Positions 42,501 through 51,571 of a DNA stretch of 55,993 nucleotides are shown piece by piece (within the stretch, counting starts at the first letter, position 1; each line of letters starts with the position of its first letter). The notes beneath the pieces are model-generated. The model made no database searches and was not told where the DNA came from. It saw nothing but the letters and a program-made list of their open reading frames with translations. Source of the stretch: Lachnospiraceae bacterium UBA7182 (GTDB lineage: Bacteria > Bacillota > Clostridia > Lachnospirales > Lachnospiraceae); assembly GCA_002491115.1 (NCBI GenBank), contig DKVI01000016.1:1-55993 (forward strand). Reading direction: 5' to 3'. The translations under genes and the position numbers were made by a program.

Positions 42501-43370
42501 GTGAGAACGATTACAATAGAAAATCCGGAAAGGACAAAGGAGATCGAAAGAAGCCTGATCAAAAAGTTCAGAAAACCGATCTGGCGGAATTTTACCAAAG
42601 CAGTCCAGCGGTATGAGCTGATCAAAGAAGGCGACAGAATCGCCGCCTGTATCTCCGGCGGAAAAGATTCCATGCTGATGGCAAAGCTTTTGCAGGAGCT
42701 TAAAAGACATGGGCCGGTTCCTTTTGAACTTGTCTTTCTGGTGATGAATCCGGGGTACAATGAAGAAAACTGGAAACTCATACAGGAAAACGCCGGGATT
42801 CTGGGGATTCCGCTTACGGTATTTGAAAGCGATATTTTCAATATAGTGGAAGGCATCGAACAGAGCCCATGCTATCTGTGCGCCAGGATGCGCAGAGGAT
42901 ACCTGTATTCCCACGCAAAAGAGCTGGGCTGTAATAAGATCGCCCTGGGACACCATTTTGATGATATGATCGAGACGGTGCTGATGGGGATGCTCTACAG
43001 CGGGAAAGTGGAGACGATGATGCCGAAACTTCACAGCCGGAACTTTGAAGGCATGGAGCTGATCCGTCCCATGTATATGGTAAAGGAAGCGGACATCAAA
43101 GCGTGGAGAGATTACAACAAACTGCATTTTATCCAGTGTGCCTGCCGGTTTACGGAAAACTGTGCCACCGGAAACACAGAGAAAGGCTCCAAAAGGGATG
43201 AAATGAAAAAACTGATCGCGCACTTCAGAAAGACCAGTGATGTGATCGAACAGAACATTTTTAACAGTGTACACAATATCAACCTGAACACAGTGATCGG
43301 ATACCACAAAGGAGATATGCAGTATAATTTCCTGGATGACTATGACAGGGAGAAGGGAGAACAAATATGA
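42501..43370 (+). CDS. TtcA-like PP-loop tRNA thiolation enzyme
   Basis: The 289-residue PP-loop ATPase has ACISGGKDSMLMAK near residues 48-61. CYLCARMRRG and a CACRF/CATG cysteine pair suggest an iron-sulfur or persulfide site, and GHHFDDMIETVLMG is typical of the TtcA/TilS group. TtcA makes 2-thiocytidine-32 in tRNA; this clostridial paralogue may act on tRNA, but the exact base is unproven. GTG 42501 follows AGGGG. The stop overlaps oppA by 4 nt (ATGA). Confidence 0.82.
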   Translation: MRTITIENPERTKEIERSLIKKFRKPIWRNFTKAVQRYELIKEGDRIAACISGGKDSMLMAKLLQELKRHGPVPFELVFLVMNPGYNEENWKLIQENAGILGIPLTVFESDIFNIVEGIEQSPCYLCARMRRGYLYSHAKELGCNKIALGHHFDDMIETVLMGMLYSGKVETMMPKLHSRNFEGMELIRPMYMVKEADIKAWRDYNKLHFIQCACRFTENCATGNTEKGSKRDEMKKLIAHFRKTSDVIEQNIFNSVHNINLNTVIGYHKGDMQYNFLDDYDREKGEQI

Positions 43371-45007
43371 AAAAGAAACTTTTAAAATCATTGTCACTGA
43401 CAACAGCCATGATCCTGGGGGTGATGAGTCTGTCGGCCTGCGGCGGCGCGCCTGCTTCCGATACGCCTGATTCCACCGCTGAACCGGCGGCAGAAGAAGG
43501 ACAGGAGACGCCCGGGGATACAGGCGCTTCGGCTGCTTCTGATAATTCCATCGTCATCCGCGTCAGTGCGGACCCTCTGAATATCAACCCTCTGTATGTG
43601 ACCGATTTAAACAGCTTTACCATCATGCAGTCCATGTACAGCCCGTTCTTTGAGATCGTGGACGGGGAAGTCTATTATGGAAACGGGCTTTTGGAGAGCG
43701 TGGAAGCCAATGAAGCGTCCACACAGTTTACGCTGAAATTAAAAGAAGGGCTTACCTGGCATGACGGGGAACCCATTACCGCGGACGATATCGTCTTTTC
43801 CATGACGACCCTGTTAGACGAAGCCCAGGCCGTGCCGTATTCTACTTACGGTTACGATTCCGAGGGCAATGCGGCGGTAACCGAGAAAGTGGATGATCTG
43901 ACCGCGACGATTACGTTCCAGACAGCCAACACCGGCTTTCTGGGAAGCTTAAGCCAGATTTACTGCATCCCCATGCATATCTATGACGGTGTTTCCAATA
44001 TAGGAGAGAGCGAGCTGAACTTTGAGCCGGTGGGAAGCGGACCCTACAAATATGTATCTTATGCATCCGGACAGTCTTATGTGGTAGAGCGTTTTGACGA
44101 TTACCTGGGCGGCGCGCCGAATCTGGACCGGATCACGTTCCGCATTATCAAGGATACCAATACAGCCATCGCGGCGCTGCAAAGCGGCGATATCGACGCC
44201 CTGAACATCGGAAGCGACGATTATGCGGCTGTGGATGCCATTGAAAATGTGACGATCAACCATTACAATTCCGGACAGGTAAACGCCATGGGTATGAATG
44301 AGATGAATGCGGACCTGGCCAGGGCAGAAGTCCGTCAGGCGATCGCATATGCGCTCAACAAAGAAGAGCTGATTACCTTTGCCTACAATTCCACGGATTT
44401 TGCGCAGCCGGCTTATTCGGTTCTTACACCTGATACACTTTACTATGACGACAGCCTGACCCAGTATGACAACGATCCGGAAAAGGCAAAAGAGCTGCTT
44501 GCATCGGCAGGCGCGTCCAATTTAAGCTTTAATCTTCTGTATTCCACGGCGGCCGATGAGATGGAAAAAGAGGCGCTTTATGTACAGTCGAAGCTTGCGG
44601 AAGTGGGCATTACGGTAGAATTAAATCCCCAGGAGGATTCGGTCTATAAGAACACAGTCAAAGAGATGGGAAGTTCCGCCTATGATCTGGTGCTGCAAAA
44701 CTGGGAGCTGGGAGCGGAGCCGAGCCTTTACGGCGATATCATCCAGTCAGGCAGCCGCAGCAACACTTCCAACGTCAAGGACAGCGAACTGGACGCCCTG
44801 TGGTTAAAAGGACTTTCTGTTCCGGACGGAGCCGAGAGAGAAGGAATCTACAAGGAGATACAGAACAGGATCAACGACAATCAGTATATCTATACGATCT
44901 CCTACTCCAACGGCTTCTATGCCATGTCGGACGATTTCGGAGGATTTGATGATTTCCTGCTTCAGACGATCTATCTTGACTATTCAAAATTATACGCGGT
45001 TGACTAA
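43367..45007 (+). CDS. oppA: Oligopeptide/dipeptide ABC transporter substrate-binding lipoprotein
   Basis: The 546-residue family 5 binding protein has a signal peptide with lipobox LSAC (C25), then an acidic/Ala-rich linker. Family motifs include LKEGLTWHDGEPITADDIVF near residues 125-144, GSGPYKYVSY and DTNTAIAALQSGDIDAL near 262-278. It captures peptides, or possibly nickel or another ligand, for OppBCDF. It is translated from an ATGA overlap with the TtcA-like gene. Confidence 0.87.
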   Translation: MKKKLLKSLSLTTAMILGVMSLSACGGAPASDTPDSTAEPAAEEGQETPGDTGASAASDNSIVIRVSADPLNINPLYVTDLNSFTIMQSMYSPFFEIVDGEVYYGNGLLESVEANEASTQFTLKLKEGLTWHDGEPITADDIVFSMTTLLDEAQAVPYSTYGYDSEGNAAVTEKVDDLTATITFQTANTGFLGSLSQIYCIPMHIYDGVSNIGESELNFEPVGSGPYKYVSYASGQSYVVERFDDYLGGAPNLDRITFRIIKDTNTAIAALQSGDIDALNIGSDDYAAVDAIENVTINHYNSGQVNAMGMNEMNADLARAEVRQAIAYALNKEELITFAYNSTDFAQPAYSVLTPDTLYYDDSLTQYDNDPEKAKELLASAGASNLSFNLLYSTAADEMEKEALYVQSKLAEVGITVELNPQEDSVYKNTVKEMGSSAYDLVLQNWELGAEPSLYGDIIQSGSRSNTSNVKDSELDALWLKGLSVPDGAEREGIYKEIQNRINDNQYIYTISYSNGFYAMSDDFGGFDDFLLQTIYLDYSKLYAVD

Positions 45008-45016
45008 GAGGAACCT

Positions 45017-45964
45017 ATGAGAAAAGTTTTAAGCAAACTGTTTCAGTCAGTCCTGATTATGTTTTTAGTCTCGATCTTATGTTTTGTGCTGGTAAAGGCG
45101 GCGCCGGGAGATCCGGTCATGACCTATGTCCAGCCAAACATGAGCGAGGCATACATAGAAACTTTAAGGGAAAATTTGGGGCTTACCAAACCGTTATATG
45201 TGCAGTATTTTATCTGGCTTGGCAATATACTCCGGGGAAATTTCGGATATTCGCTTGTCAATATGCGCCCGGTCCTGTCTCAGATCCTGGAGCGGCTTCC
45301 GGCTACGGTCTGCCTGATGGGGACGAGCCTTTTGCTGGCAGTGATTTTATCCATTCCGCTGGGGCTGTTTTCCGGCAAATACAAGAACGGGGCGCTGGAT
45401 AAGATTACCAGCGTGTTATCCTATGTGGGTATATCCATTCCCAACTTCTGGTTTGGAATCCTTCTGATCTATCTGTTCAGCGTATATTTAGGATGGCTGC
45501 CCAGCATCGGTATGCATTCCGAGGGAGACCATTCCTTTTTGGATCTGGTGCGGCATCTGATCCTGCCCTGTTCCGTCATGACTTTTGTGAACATGGCGCA
45601 GTTTACACGTTATATCAGAAGCAGCACGATTACGGAACTGTCCTCCGACTATGTCATGGTACAGACTGCCTATGGAATGTCGGAGACGGGTATCCTGTTT
45701 AAACATGTGTTAAAGAACGCCATGCTGCCTATGATCACGGTTCTGGGTATGAGCTTACAGTCGCTGGTGTCCGGTGCCATGATCTGCGAACAGGTATTTT
45801 CCTGGCCGGGGACAGGGCAGCTGGCTGTAACGGCGGTGACCACGTTTGACTATCCTCTGATCATGGGAATCACCATGCTGACGGCGCTTTTGATTGTGGT
45901 CGGCAACCTGCTGGCGGACATTCTGTATACGATCGTGGACCCCAGAATCCGCCATGCCGGCTGA
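45017..45964 (+). CDS. oppB: Peptide ABC transporter permease (OppB/DppB)
   Basis: The 315-residue permease has an N-terminal helix followed by a periplasmic-type loop, then five further helices. The EAA-like loop AYGMSETGILFKHVLKNAML is near residues 215-234, and PGDP near residue 30 is family-typical. It forms the channel with oppC. ATG 45017 follows GAGG, 9 nt after oppA. Confidence 0.92.
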   Translation: MRKVLSKLFQSVLIMFLVSILCFVLVKAAPGDPVMTYVQPNMSEAYIETLRENLGLTKPLYVQYFIWLGNILRGNFGYSLVNMRPVLSQILERLPATVCLMGTSLLLAVILSIPLGLFSGKYKNGALDKITSVLSYVGISIPNFWFGILLIYLFSVYLGWLPSIGMHSEGDHSFLDLVRHLILPCSVMTFVNMAQFTRYIRSSTITELSSDYVMVQTAYGMSETGILFKHVLKNAMLPMITVLGMSLQSLVSGAMICEQVFSWPGTGQLAVTAVTTFDYPLIMGITMLTALLIVVGNLLADILYTIVDPRIRHAG

Positions 45965-45995
45965 GGCCTTAAAAAGCGTACATGGGAGGTAAGGT

Positions 45996-46829
45996 ATGAA
46001 TGAGAATTTTAAAAAGAACCTGATCCTGGGATTTAAGACCAACCGGCTTGCCATAGCCGGCCTGGTCTTAATCCTTCTGTTCGCTCTGGCGGCCATCCTG
46101 GCGCCTCTGTACCCGGTGGACCCCAACGCGATCTCTGCCACGGACCGGCTTTTGGGTCCCTGTATGGCGCATCCGTTCGGGACGGATGATATGGGAAGAG
46201 ATTATTTTGCCAGATGTCTGTACGGCGGCAGGACGTCCCTTCTGATCGGCTTTCTGGCCATGGTTTTGTCCACGCTGATCGGTGTGACGGTAGGAACCGT
46301 CAGCGGTTTTATCGGCGGAATTGTGGATATTGTGCTGATGCGCCTGGTGGACGCGCTGATGAGCCTTCCCACGTTCCTGATTATGGTGGTCATGAACGCT
46401 TATCTGGACGCAGGCGTGAGAAACGTGGTCCTGATCATCGGATTTCTCACATGGATGAGTATCGCCAGGATTGTCAGGGGCGAGACGCTTTCACTGAAGG
46501 AAAGAGAATATGTGGTGTACAGCCGTATCTCCGGCCAGCGCCGGGGGAAAATAATCCTGCGCCATATTGTACCCAATATCATGCCGACTGTCATCGTATC
46601 GGCCACGATCAATGTGGCGCAGGCAATCCTGATGGAATCGGCCATGAGTTTCTTTGGACTGGGAATCATTCCGCCTACTTCTTCCTGGGGGAGTATGCTG
46701 AGCAGCTCCCAGAGGTATTTGACCACCGCGCCGTATCTTGCCGTCTTTCCGGGTATGCTGATCCTCCTTACGGTCATCAGCTTTAACTATCTGGGAGAAG
46801 TGGTAAGAAAAGTGTATGAACCGAAGTAA
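45996..46829 (+). CDS. oppC: Peptide ABC transporter permease (OppC/DppC)
   Basis: The 277-residue permease starts NENFKKNLILGFKTNRLAIA and has HPFGTDDMGRDYFARCLYGG near residues 54-73, diagnostic of OppC/DppC. A later EAA loop lies in KEREYVVYSRISGQRRGKII, and about six membrane helices are present. It follows GGGAGG and overlaps the frame before oppD. Confidence 0.92.
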   Translation: MNENFKKNLILGFKTNRLAIAGLVLILLFALAAILAPLYPVDPNAISATDRLLGPCMAHPFGTDDMGRDYFARCLYGGRTSLLIGFLAMVLSTLIGVTVGTVSGFIGGIVDIVLMRLVDALMSLPTFLIMVVMNAYLDAGVRNVVLIIGFLTWMSIARIVRGETLSLKEREYVVYSRISGQRRGKIILRHIVPNIMPTVIVSATINVAQAILMESAMSFFGLGIIPPTSSWGSMLSSSQRYLTTAPYLAVFPGMLILLTVISFNYLGEVVRKVYEPK

Positions 46830-46842
46830 AGGGGAGAGAGGC

Positions 46843-47814
46843 ATGGAGCATTTATTAGAGGTAAAAGACCTGGAAGTTTCTTTCGATACGGACGCAGGAG
46901 AAGTGCGTGCGGTGAAAAACGCCGGGTTTACAATAGGAAAAGGAGAGATCTTCGGGATCGTGGGAGAGTCGGGAAGCGGCAAAAGTGTTGCCACCAAATC
47001 GATCCTTAAGCTGGGTCCGTCCAATATCCGGATCAAATCAGGCGAGATTCTTTATAAAGGGCAGGATATCCGAAGTCTCTCCGACAAAGAACTGCGCCTT
47101 CTTCGGGGCAGGCAGATATCCATGATCTTCCAGGATTCTCTGTCCGCTTTAAATCCGGTCTACACGGTGGGAAATAAGATGACGGAGCTGGTAAGAAGAA
47201 ATGAGTCTCTTCCCAAAACAGAAGCCAGGCAAAAAGTCATGGAGCTTTTAAAAGACGTGGGTATTGTGGACCCGGAGCGCTGTTTCAGAAGCTATCCCCA
47301 TGAATTGTCCGGCGGTATGCGCCAGAGGATTATGATTGCCATGGCCGTCTGTTGCGATCCGGATCTGATGATCGCCGATGAGCCCACCACTGCCCTGGAC
47401 GTGACGATCCAGGCGCAGATTCTCCATCTGCTGCGCAATATCCAGCGGAAAAAGAAGATGAGCGTCATATTGATTACCCATGACCTGGGCGTCGTGGCAC
47501 AGATGTGCGGCAGGGTCGCGGTAATGTGTGGCGGCTATGTGGTGGAGGAGGGGACGGCAAAAGAGATCTTTCATCATCCCGCCCACCCCTATACCCGGGC
47601 GCTGATCGCCAGTATGCCCCGGGCAGGCAGCGGAAAGTTTGAGCAGTTTTTGGAGCGGAGTATGCAGGACAACCGGGATAAAGATCTGTGTCCGTTTTAC
47701 GGAAGATGTAAATACGCCCGGGAGGCGTGTGAAAAAGAACTGCCCGTCATGTATGCCGTAGAAGGCGGGCACAGGGCGCTGTGCCATCTGGGAGAGGAGG
47801 CGTTCGATGTCTGA
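46843..47814 (+). CDS. oppD: Peptide ABC transporter ATP-binding protein (OppD)
   Basis: The 323-residue ATPase has Walker A GESGSGKSV near residues 36-44, Q-loop IFQD, signature LSGGMRQRIMIAMAV and Walker B LMIADEPTTALDV. A C-terminal oligopeptide segment with cysteines (CPFYGRCKYAREAC) is typical of OppD. ATG 46843 follows GGGGAGAG; an in-frame ATG 46816 lies inside oppC and is less likely. It overlaps oppF by 8 nt. Confidence 0.92.
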   Translation: MEHLLEVKDLEVSFDTDAGEVRAVKNAGFTIGKGEIFGIVGESGSGKSVATKSILKLGPSNIRIKSGEILYKGQDIRSLSDKELRLLRGRQISMIFQDSLSALNPVYTVGNKMTELVRRNESLPKTEARQKVMELLKDVGIVDPERCFRSYPHELSGGMRQRIMIAMAVCCDPDLMIADEPTTALDVTIQAQILHLLRNIQRKKKMSVILITHDLGVVAQMCGRVAVMCGGYVVEEGTAKEIFHHPAHPYTRALIASMPRAGSGKFEQFLERSMQDNRDKDLCPFYGRCKYAREACEKELPVMYAVEGGHRALCHLGEEAFDV

Positions 47815-48778
47815 GTATCTGATCGAAACAGAAGACCTGACCGTGCAGTTTCGCAAAAAGAACCGAAAGAAGCTGTCCCTGAAAACGGAATACTTTTCCG
47901 CGGTGGACCATGTGGGGTTTTCCATAAAGAAAGGCGAGACGTACGGACTGGTGGGAGAATCCGGAAGCGGGAAATCCACGGTGGGAAAAGCGATACTTCG
48001 GTACCACAGGCCTCAGACGGGAAAGATCCTCTATGACGGCAATGATATCGCGCATCTTGGGGAAAAGGAACTGCTTCCCTACCGGAAGAAGATGCAGTCG
48101 GTCTTTCAGGACCCGTACGCTTCTTTGGACCCGGGTATGACGGTGTCGGAGATTATATGCGAGCCCATGGAAATCCACAGGCTGTATACCCGGGCTGAGA
48201 GAAAAGACCGGGCGGCGGAGCTGATTGAGACGGTGGGGCTTACGAAGCAGGACCTTCTGAAGTATCCCCATGAATTCAGCGGCGGGCAGAGACAGCGGAT
48301 CTCGATTGCCAGGGCTTTGTCGATTCATCCGGAGTTTGTGCTTTGCGACGAGCCGATCTCCGCGCTGGACGTGTCTTTACAGGCGCAGATTGTAAATATG
48401 CTGGAAGAACTGCAGGATAAGATGGGGCTTACCTATCTGTTTATCAGCCATCAGCTTCAGGTGGTGCAGAAGATATGCGATCATATAGGGGTTATGTACC
48501 TGGGGCAGATTCTGGAGACGGGGGCGTCTGGGCAGGTGTATGAAAATCCGGGACACCCGTATACGCAGATGCTGCTGGCTTCCATGCTGGAGCCGGACCC
48601 GGACGTGCATAGTCTGGACGGTATTATACCCGATACAGGGGTGCAGTCCTATGAAGGATGCGGGTGTAAATTTGCGGGAAGATGTCCGTATGTAACAGAA
48701 AGGTGCAGGGAAAAGATGCCGGAGGCGTATGAGGCAGAGCCGGGGCACCTGGTGATGTGCTACAGATATGAGAGATGA
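47807..48778 (+). CDS. oppF: Peptide ABC transporter ATP-binding protein (OppF)
   Basis: The 323-residue second ATPase has Walker A GESGSGKST near residues 48-56, signature FSGGQRQRISIARAL and Walker B VLCDEPISALDV. A cysteine-bearing tail (CGCKFAGRCPYVTERC) follows. It is the last gene of the unit, translated from an overlap with the oppD stop, and a terminator follows. Confidence 0.92.
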   Translation: MSEYLIETEDLTVQFRKKNRKKLSLKTEYFSAVDHVGFSIKKGETYGLVGESGSGKSTVGKAILRYHRPQTGKILYDGNDIAHLGEKELLPYRKKMQSVFQDPYASLDPGMTVSEIICEPMEIHRLYTRAERKDRAAELIETVGLTKQDLLKYPHEFSGGQRQRISIARALSIHPEFVLCDEPISALDVSLQAQIVNMLEELQDKMGLTYLFISHQLQVVQKICDHIGVMYLGQILETGASGQVYENPGHPYTQMLLASMLEPDPDVHSLDGIIPDTGVQSYEGCGCKFAGRCPYVTERCREKMPEAYEAEPGHLVMCYRYER

Positions 48779-48792
48779 CGGAGGCAGGCGAT

Positions 48793-48825
48793 AAGCGATC
48801 AACGACAGAGGCTGATCGCTTTTAT
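48793..48825 (+). terminator. Terminator after oppF
   Basis: AAGCGATCA (48793-48801) pairs with TGATCGCTT (48813-48821); TTTAT follows. The T-run is modest. Confidence 0.72.
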
Positions 48826-48843
48826 CCGGATTTTAATTCATAG

Positions 48844-48872
48844 TTGACAAATGGGGATTATGGGAATATAAT
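48844..48872 (+). promoter_or_regulatory. Consensus sigma-A promoter for cysK-patB
   Basis: TTGACA (48844-48849) and TATAAT (48867-48872) with 17-nt spacing, both exact consensus boxes. The leader to cysK is about 70 nt and shows no T-box-like features to my eye. Confidence 0.88.
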
Positions 48873-48950
48873 GGAAAAAATAAGAAAGAGTGAAGGCTTG
48901 GCGATGCCGGAAGAGCCGGAGCGGATTTTTAACAGAGAGGCGGTAAAGAA

Positions 48951-49883
48951 ATGGCGAATATTTATAAAGGCATGTTGGATCTGATTGGGAATACTCCCCT
49001 GGTGGAAATTGTGAATGTGGAGAAGGAGCTGGGACTGGAAGCGCGGGTGCTGGTGAAGCTGGAGTATTTTAATCCGGCGGGAAGTGTAAAGGACAGAATT
49101 GCCAGGGCTATGATTGAGGATGCGGAGAAGAAGGGGATTCTGAAAGAAGGATCCGTGATTATTGAGCCGACTTCGGGAAATACGGGGATCGGGCTTGCGT
49201 CCATTGCGGCGGTGAAGGGATATCGCATCATTCTGACGATGCCGGAGACGATGAGTGTTGAGAGAAGGAATATATTAAAGGCTTATGGCGCGGAGCTGGT
49301 GCTGACGGACGGAGCCCAGGGAATGAAGGGCGCGATTGCGAAGGCAGAGGAACTGGCGAAGGAGATTCCGGACAGCTTTATTCCGGGACAGTTTGTGAAT
49401 CCAGCCAATCCGGCGGTTCATAAAGCGACGACGGGACCGGAGATCTGGAAGGACACGGACGGAAAGGTGGATCTGTTTGTGGCCGGCGTCGGTACAGGCG
49501 GTACATTGACGGGCACAGGCGCTTACCTGAAATCCCAAAGAGAGGATATAAAGATTGTGGCGGTGGAGCCTGCCGGTTCTCCGGTGCTTTCGGAAGGAAA
49601 GGGAGGCCCTCATAAGATTCAGGGAATCGGCGCGGGATTTGTGCCGGAGGTACTGGATACGAAGATTTATGATGAAATCATCAAAGTGGAGAATGAGGAC
49701 GCTTTTGCGTACGGAAAGCTTCTGGCGAAAAAGGAGGGCGTTTTGGTAGGAATTTCCTCCGGCGCGGCTTTATCCGCTGCGATCCAGCTTGCGAAGCGGC
49801 CGGAAAATAAGGGGAAGACCATCGTTGCGCTGCTTCCTGATACAGGGGACCGGTATTATTCTACGCCGCTTTTTACCGAGTAG
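48951..49883 (+). CDS. cysK: Cysteine synthase (O-acetylserine sulfhydrylase)
   Basis: The 310-residue PLP enzyme makes cysteine from O-acetylserine and sulfide. K47 in AGSVKDRIA forms the Schiff base, EPTSGNTGIGLA near 70-81 binds the phosphate and substrate, and GVGTGGTLTGTG near 175-186 is also family-typical. ATG 48951 follows GAGAGGCGG. It is followed after 26 nt by a C-S lyase, so cysteine formation and breakdown are linked. Confidence 0.95.
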   Translation: MANIYKGMLDLIGNTPLVEIVNVEKELGLEARVLVKLEYFNPAGSVKDRIARAMIEDAEKKGILKEGSVIIEPTSGNTGIGLASIAAVKGYRIILTMPETMSVERRNILKAYGAELVLTDGAQGMKGAIAKAEELAKEIPDSFIPGQFVNPANPAVHKATTGPEIWKDTDGKVDLFVAGVGTGGTLTGTGAYLKSQREDIKIVAVEPAGSPVLSEGKGGPHKIQGIGAGFVPEVLDTKIYDEIIKVENEDAFAYGKLLAKKEGVLVGISSGAALSAAIQLAKRPENKGKTIVALLPDTGDRYYSTPLFTE

Positions 49884-49909
49884 CTTTCCCGGTTGAAAGG
49901 AGACGAAAG

Positions 49910-51085
49910 ATGGAATACGATTTTGATACGATGATTGACCGGAGGGGAACGAACAGCTTAAAATATGATTTTGCGGACCAGTGGGGGATGCCGGAAGATG
50001 TGCTGCCTATGTGGGTGGCGGATATGGATTTTCCCGCTGCGCCGGAGATACTTGAAAGGTTAAAAGAAGTATTGCAGCATGGGATTTTCGGCTACAGCGA
50101 GGGAAAAGAGGAGTATTTTCGCGCGGTGGCAGGCTGGTATGGGCAGCGGTTTGGCTGGGAAGTGAAAGAAGAATGGCTGGTGAAGACGCCCGGAGTTGTA
50201 TTTGCCATCGCCATGGCGGTTCGTTCTCTTACAAAGGAGCAGGACGCGGTTCTGATCCAGCAGCCGGTCTATTATCCGTTCAGCGGGGTGATTAAAGACA
50301 ATAACAGGGTGCTGGTAAATAATGCGCTGAAGCTGACGGACGGGCGGTATGAGATCGATTTTGAGGATTTTGAAGAGAAGATTGTAAAAGAACATGTGAA
50401 GCTTTTTATCTTATGCAGTCCCCACAACCCGGTGGGGCGCGTCTGGAAGGAGTGGGAGCTTCGGAAGATGGGAGATATCTGTGTAAAGCACGGCGTATGG
50501 ATTGTCAGTGACGAGATTCACAGCGATTTTGTACGGCCCGGGTACAAGCATCTGGTGTTTGCCTCCCTTTCTCCTGATTACGCGGACTGTACCGTTACCT
50601 GTACGGCGCCCAGCAAGACTTTTAATCTGGCCGGACTGCAGACTTCCAATATTTTTATTGCGAATCCGGATATAAGGCGTCGCTTTGAACATGCCATGAA
50701 GCAGGTTGGCTACCAGGAGATCAATACCATGGGACTTGCGGCCTGTCAGGCTGCCTATGAAAAAGGCGGTCCATGGCTTGAGGCCTTAAAGGAATATTTA
50801 GAGGGGAATCTTTCTCTGGTGCGGGAGTATCTTGCGGAACATCTTCCGAAGATTCACCTGATCGAGCCGGAAGGGACTTATCTGGCATGGCTTGACTTTC
50901 GTGAGCTGGGACTGACGGAAGAAGTGCGTCAGGATTTAATCATAAAAAAAGCCCGTCTGTGGCTGGACAGCGGAGACATGTTCGGAAAAGACGGAGAAGG
51001 GTTCGAGCGCATCAACCTTGCCTGCCCGCGTTCGGTGGTAAAGCGGGCGCTTGTACAGCTTGAAAAAGCAGTGTCAGAATTGTAA
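49910..51085 (+). CDS. patB: PatB/MalY-type cystathionine beta-lyase (aminotransferase fold)
   Basis: The 391-residue PLP enzyme opens YDFDTMIDRRGTNSLKYDF, as in PatB/MalY, with WVADMDF and the PLP lysine in APSKTFNLAGLQTSN near residues 226-240. PHNPVGRVW is typical of the fold. It cleaves C-S bonds of cystathionine or cysteine to pyruvate, ammonia and a thiol, releasing enamine as an intermediate. ATG 49910 follows AAAGGAG. It follows cysK in the same unit. Confidence 0.9.
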   Translation: MEYDFDTMIDRRGTNSLKYDFADQWGMPEDVLPMWVADMDFPAAPEILERLKEVLQHGIFGYSEGKEEYFRAVAGWYGQRFGWEVKEEWLVKTPGVVFAIAMAVRSLTKEQDAVLIQQPVYYPFSGVIKDNNRVLVNNALKLTDGRYEIDFEDFEEKIVKEHVKLFILCSPHNPVGRVWKEWELRKMGDICVKHGVWIVSDEIHSDFVRPGYKHLVFASLSPDYADCTVTCTAPSKTFNLAGLQTSNIFIANPDIRRRFEHAMKQVGYQEINTMGLAACQAAYEKGGPWLEALKEYLEGNLSLVREYLAEHLPKIHLIEPEGTYLAWLDFRELGLTEEVRQDLIIKKARLWLDSGDMFGKDGEGFERINLACPRSVVKRALVQLEKAVSEL

Positions 51086-51100
51086 GAGACATAATAAAAA

Positions 51101-51140
51101 GGGCGATATAGGAATCTCTTCTGACTTTCCTATACCGCCC
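51101..51140 (-). terminator. Minus-strand terminator, tail of a small transcription unit
   Basis: Read on the minus strand a 13-pair hairpin (GGGCGGTATAGGAA with TTCCTATATCGCCC, one mismatch) is followed by TTTTTATTATG. On the plus strand no T-run follows, so it acts mainly on the minus strand, though the hairpin may slow patB transcripts too. Confidence 0.72.
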
Positions 51141-51141
51141 G

Positions 51142-51273
51142 CTAAGCTATGGTATCCAATGGACCTTCCTCCTGTTTCTCTATATAGTATGGCTTCTTAA
51201 GCCTTGCTTTATGGTCTCTTATGACCTTTCTCGCTGTATGTAATTCTCTTATGGAATCTTTACAGCTTTCCAT
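51142..51273 (-). CDS. Possible small protein (43 aa) in a minus-strand unit
   Basis: ATG 51273 (minus strand) opens MESCKDSIRELHTARKVIRD, continues HKARLKKPYYIEKQEEGPLD and ends TIA at TAG 51142, one base before the terminator hairpin. The product is charged, helical-looking and soluble. It has no strong ribosome site; the nearest purine-rich stretch (AAAGGAA) is about 24 nt upstream. A consensus promoter lies 220 nt upstream. The stop abutting the terminator favours a gene, yet a non-coding RNA remains possible. No family is recognised. Confidence 0.48.
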   Translation of the reverse strand: MESCKDSIRELHTARKVIRDHKARLKKPYYIEKQEEGPLDTIA

Positions 51274-51493
51274 GAATGGTTTTTTTATTTAAGGTATGTT
51301 CCTTTACCTTCTGAAAATATCGATATTAAATTCTTCTGATGGTATAAATTTATGTTTCCGGTGGTCCGTACCTTCCTTTCTAATATATTATAGGGTACTA
51401 CGTCAAGTTTTAATTGGAATCTCCTCCCTTCCTGCTCCGCTGCTTCAAAGGATTTTTAGTTTTCTTTTCTCTCATTTGTTATTTTATGAGTTT

Positions 51494-51521
51494 ATTATAA
51501 CACAGAAAAATGATTTGTCAA
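51494..51521 (-). promoter_or_regulatory. Consensus promoter, minus strand
   Basis: On the minus strand TTGACA (51521-51516) and TATAAT (51499-51494) are 16 nt apart. The next gene on this strand by position would be the 43-codon frame, and the transcript would be about 390 nt. The plus-strand gap 51086-51571 holds no gene I can support. Confidence 0.78.
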
Positions 51522-51571
51522 TACTTTTTTTGAAAAAATTTAAATTATCTGAAAATAGATCGAAGATAATT

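Noticed and set aside
42312..43403. 363-codon minus-strand frame opposite the TtcA-like gene
   Set aside because: The plus-strand gene has clear PP-loop and cysteine motifs; the antisense frame has none.
48903..48983. 26-codon frame overlapping the cysK start
   Set aside because: It has only a weak ribosome site and shares most bases with cysK, so I see no support for expression.
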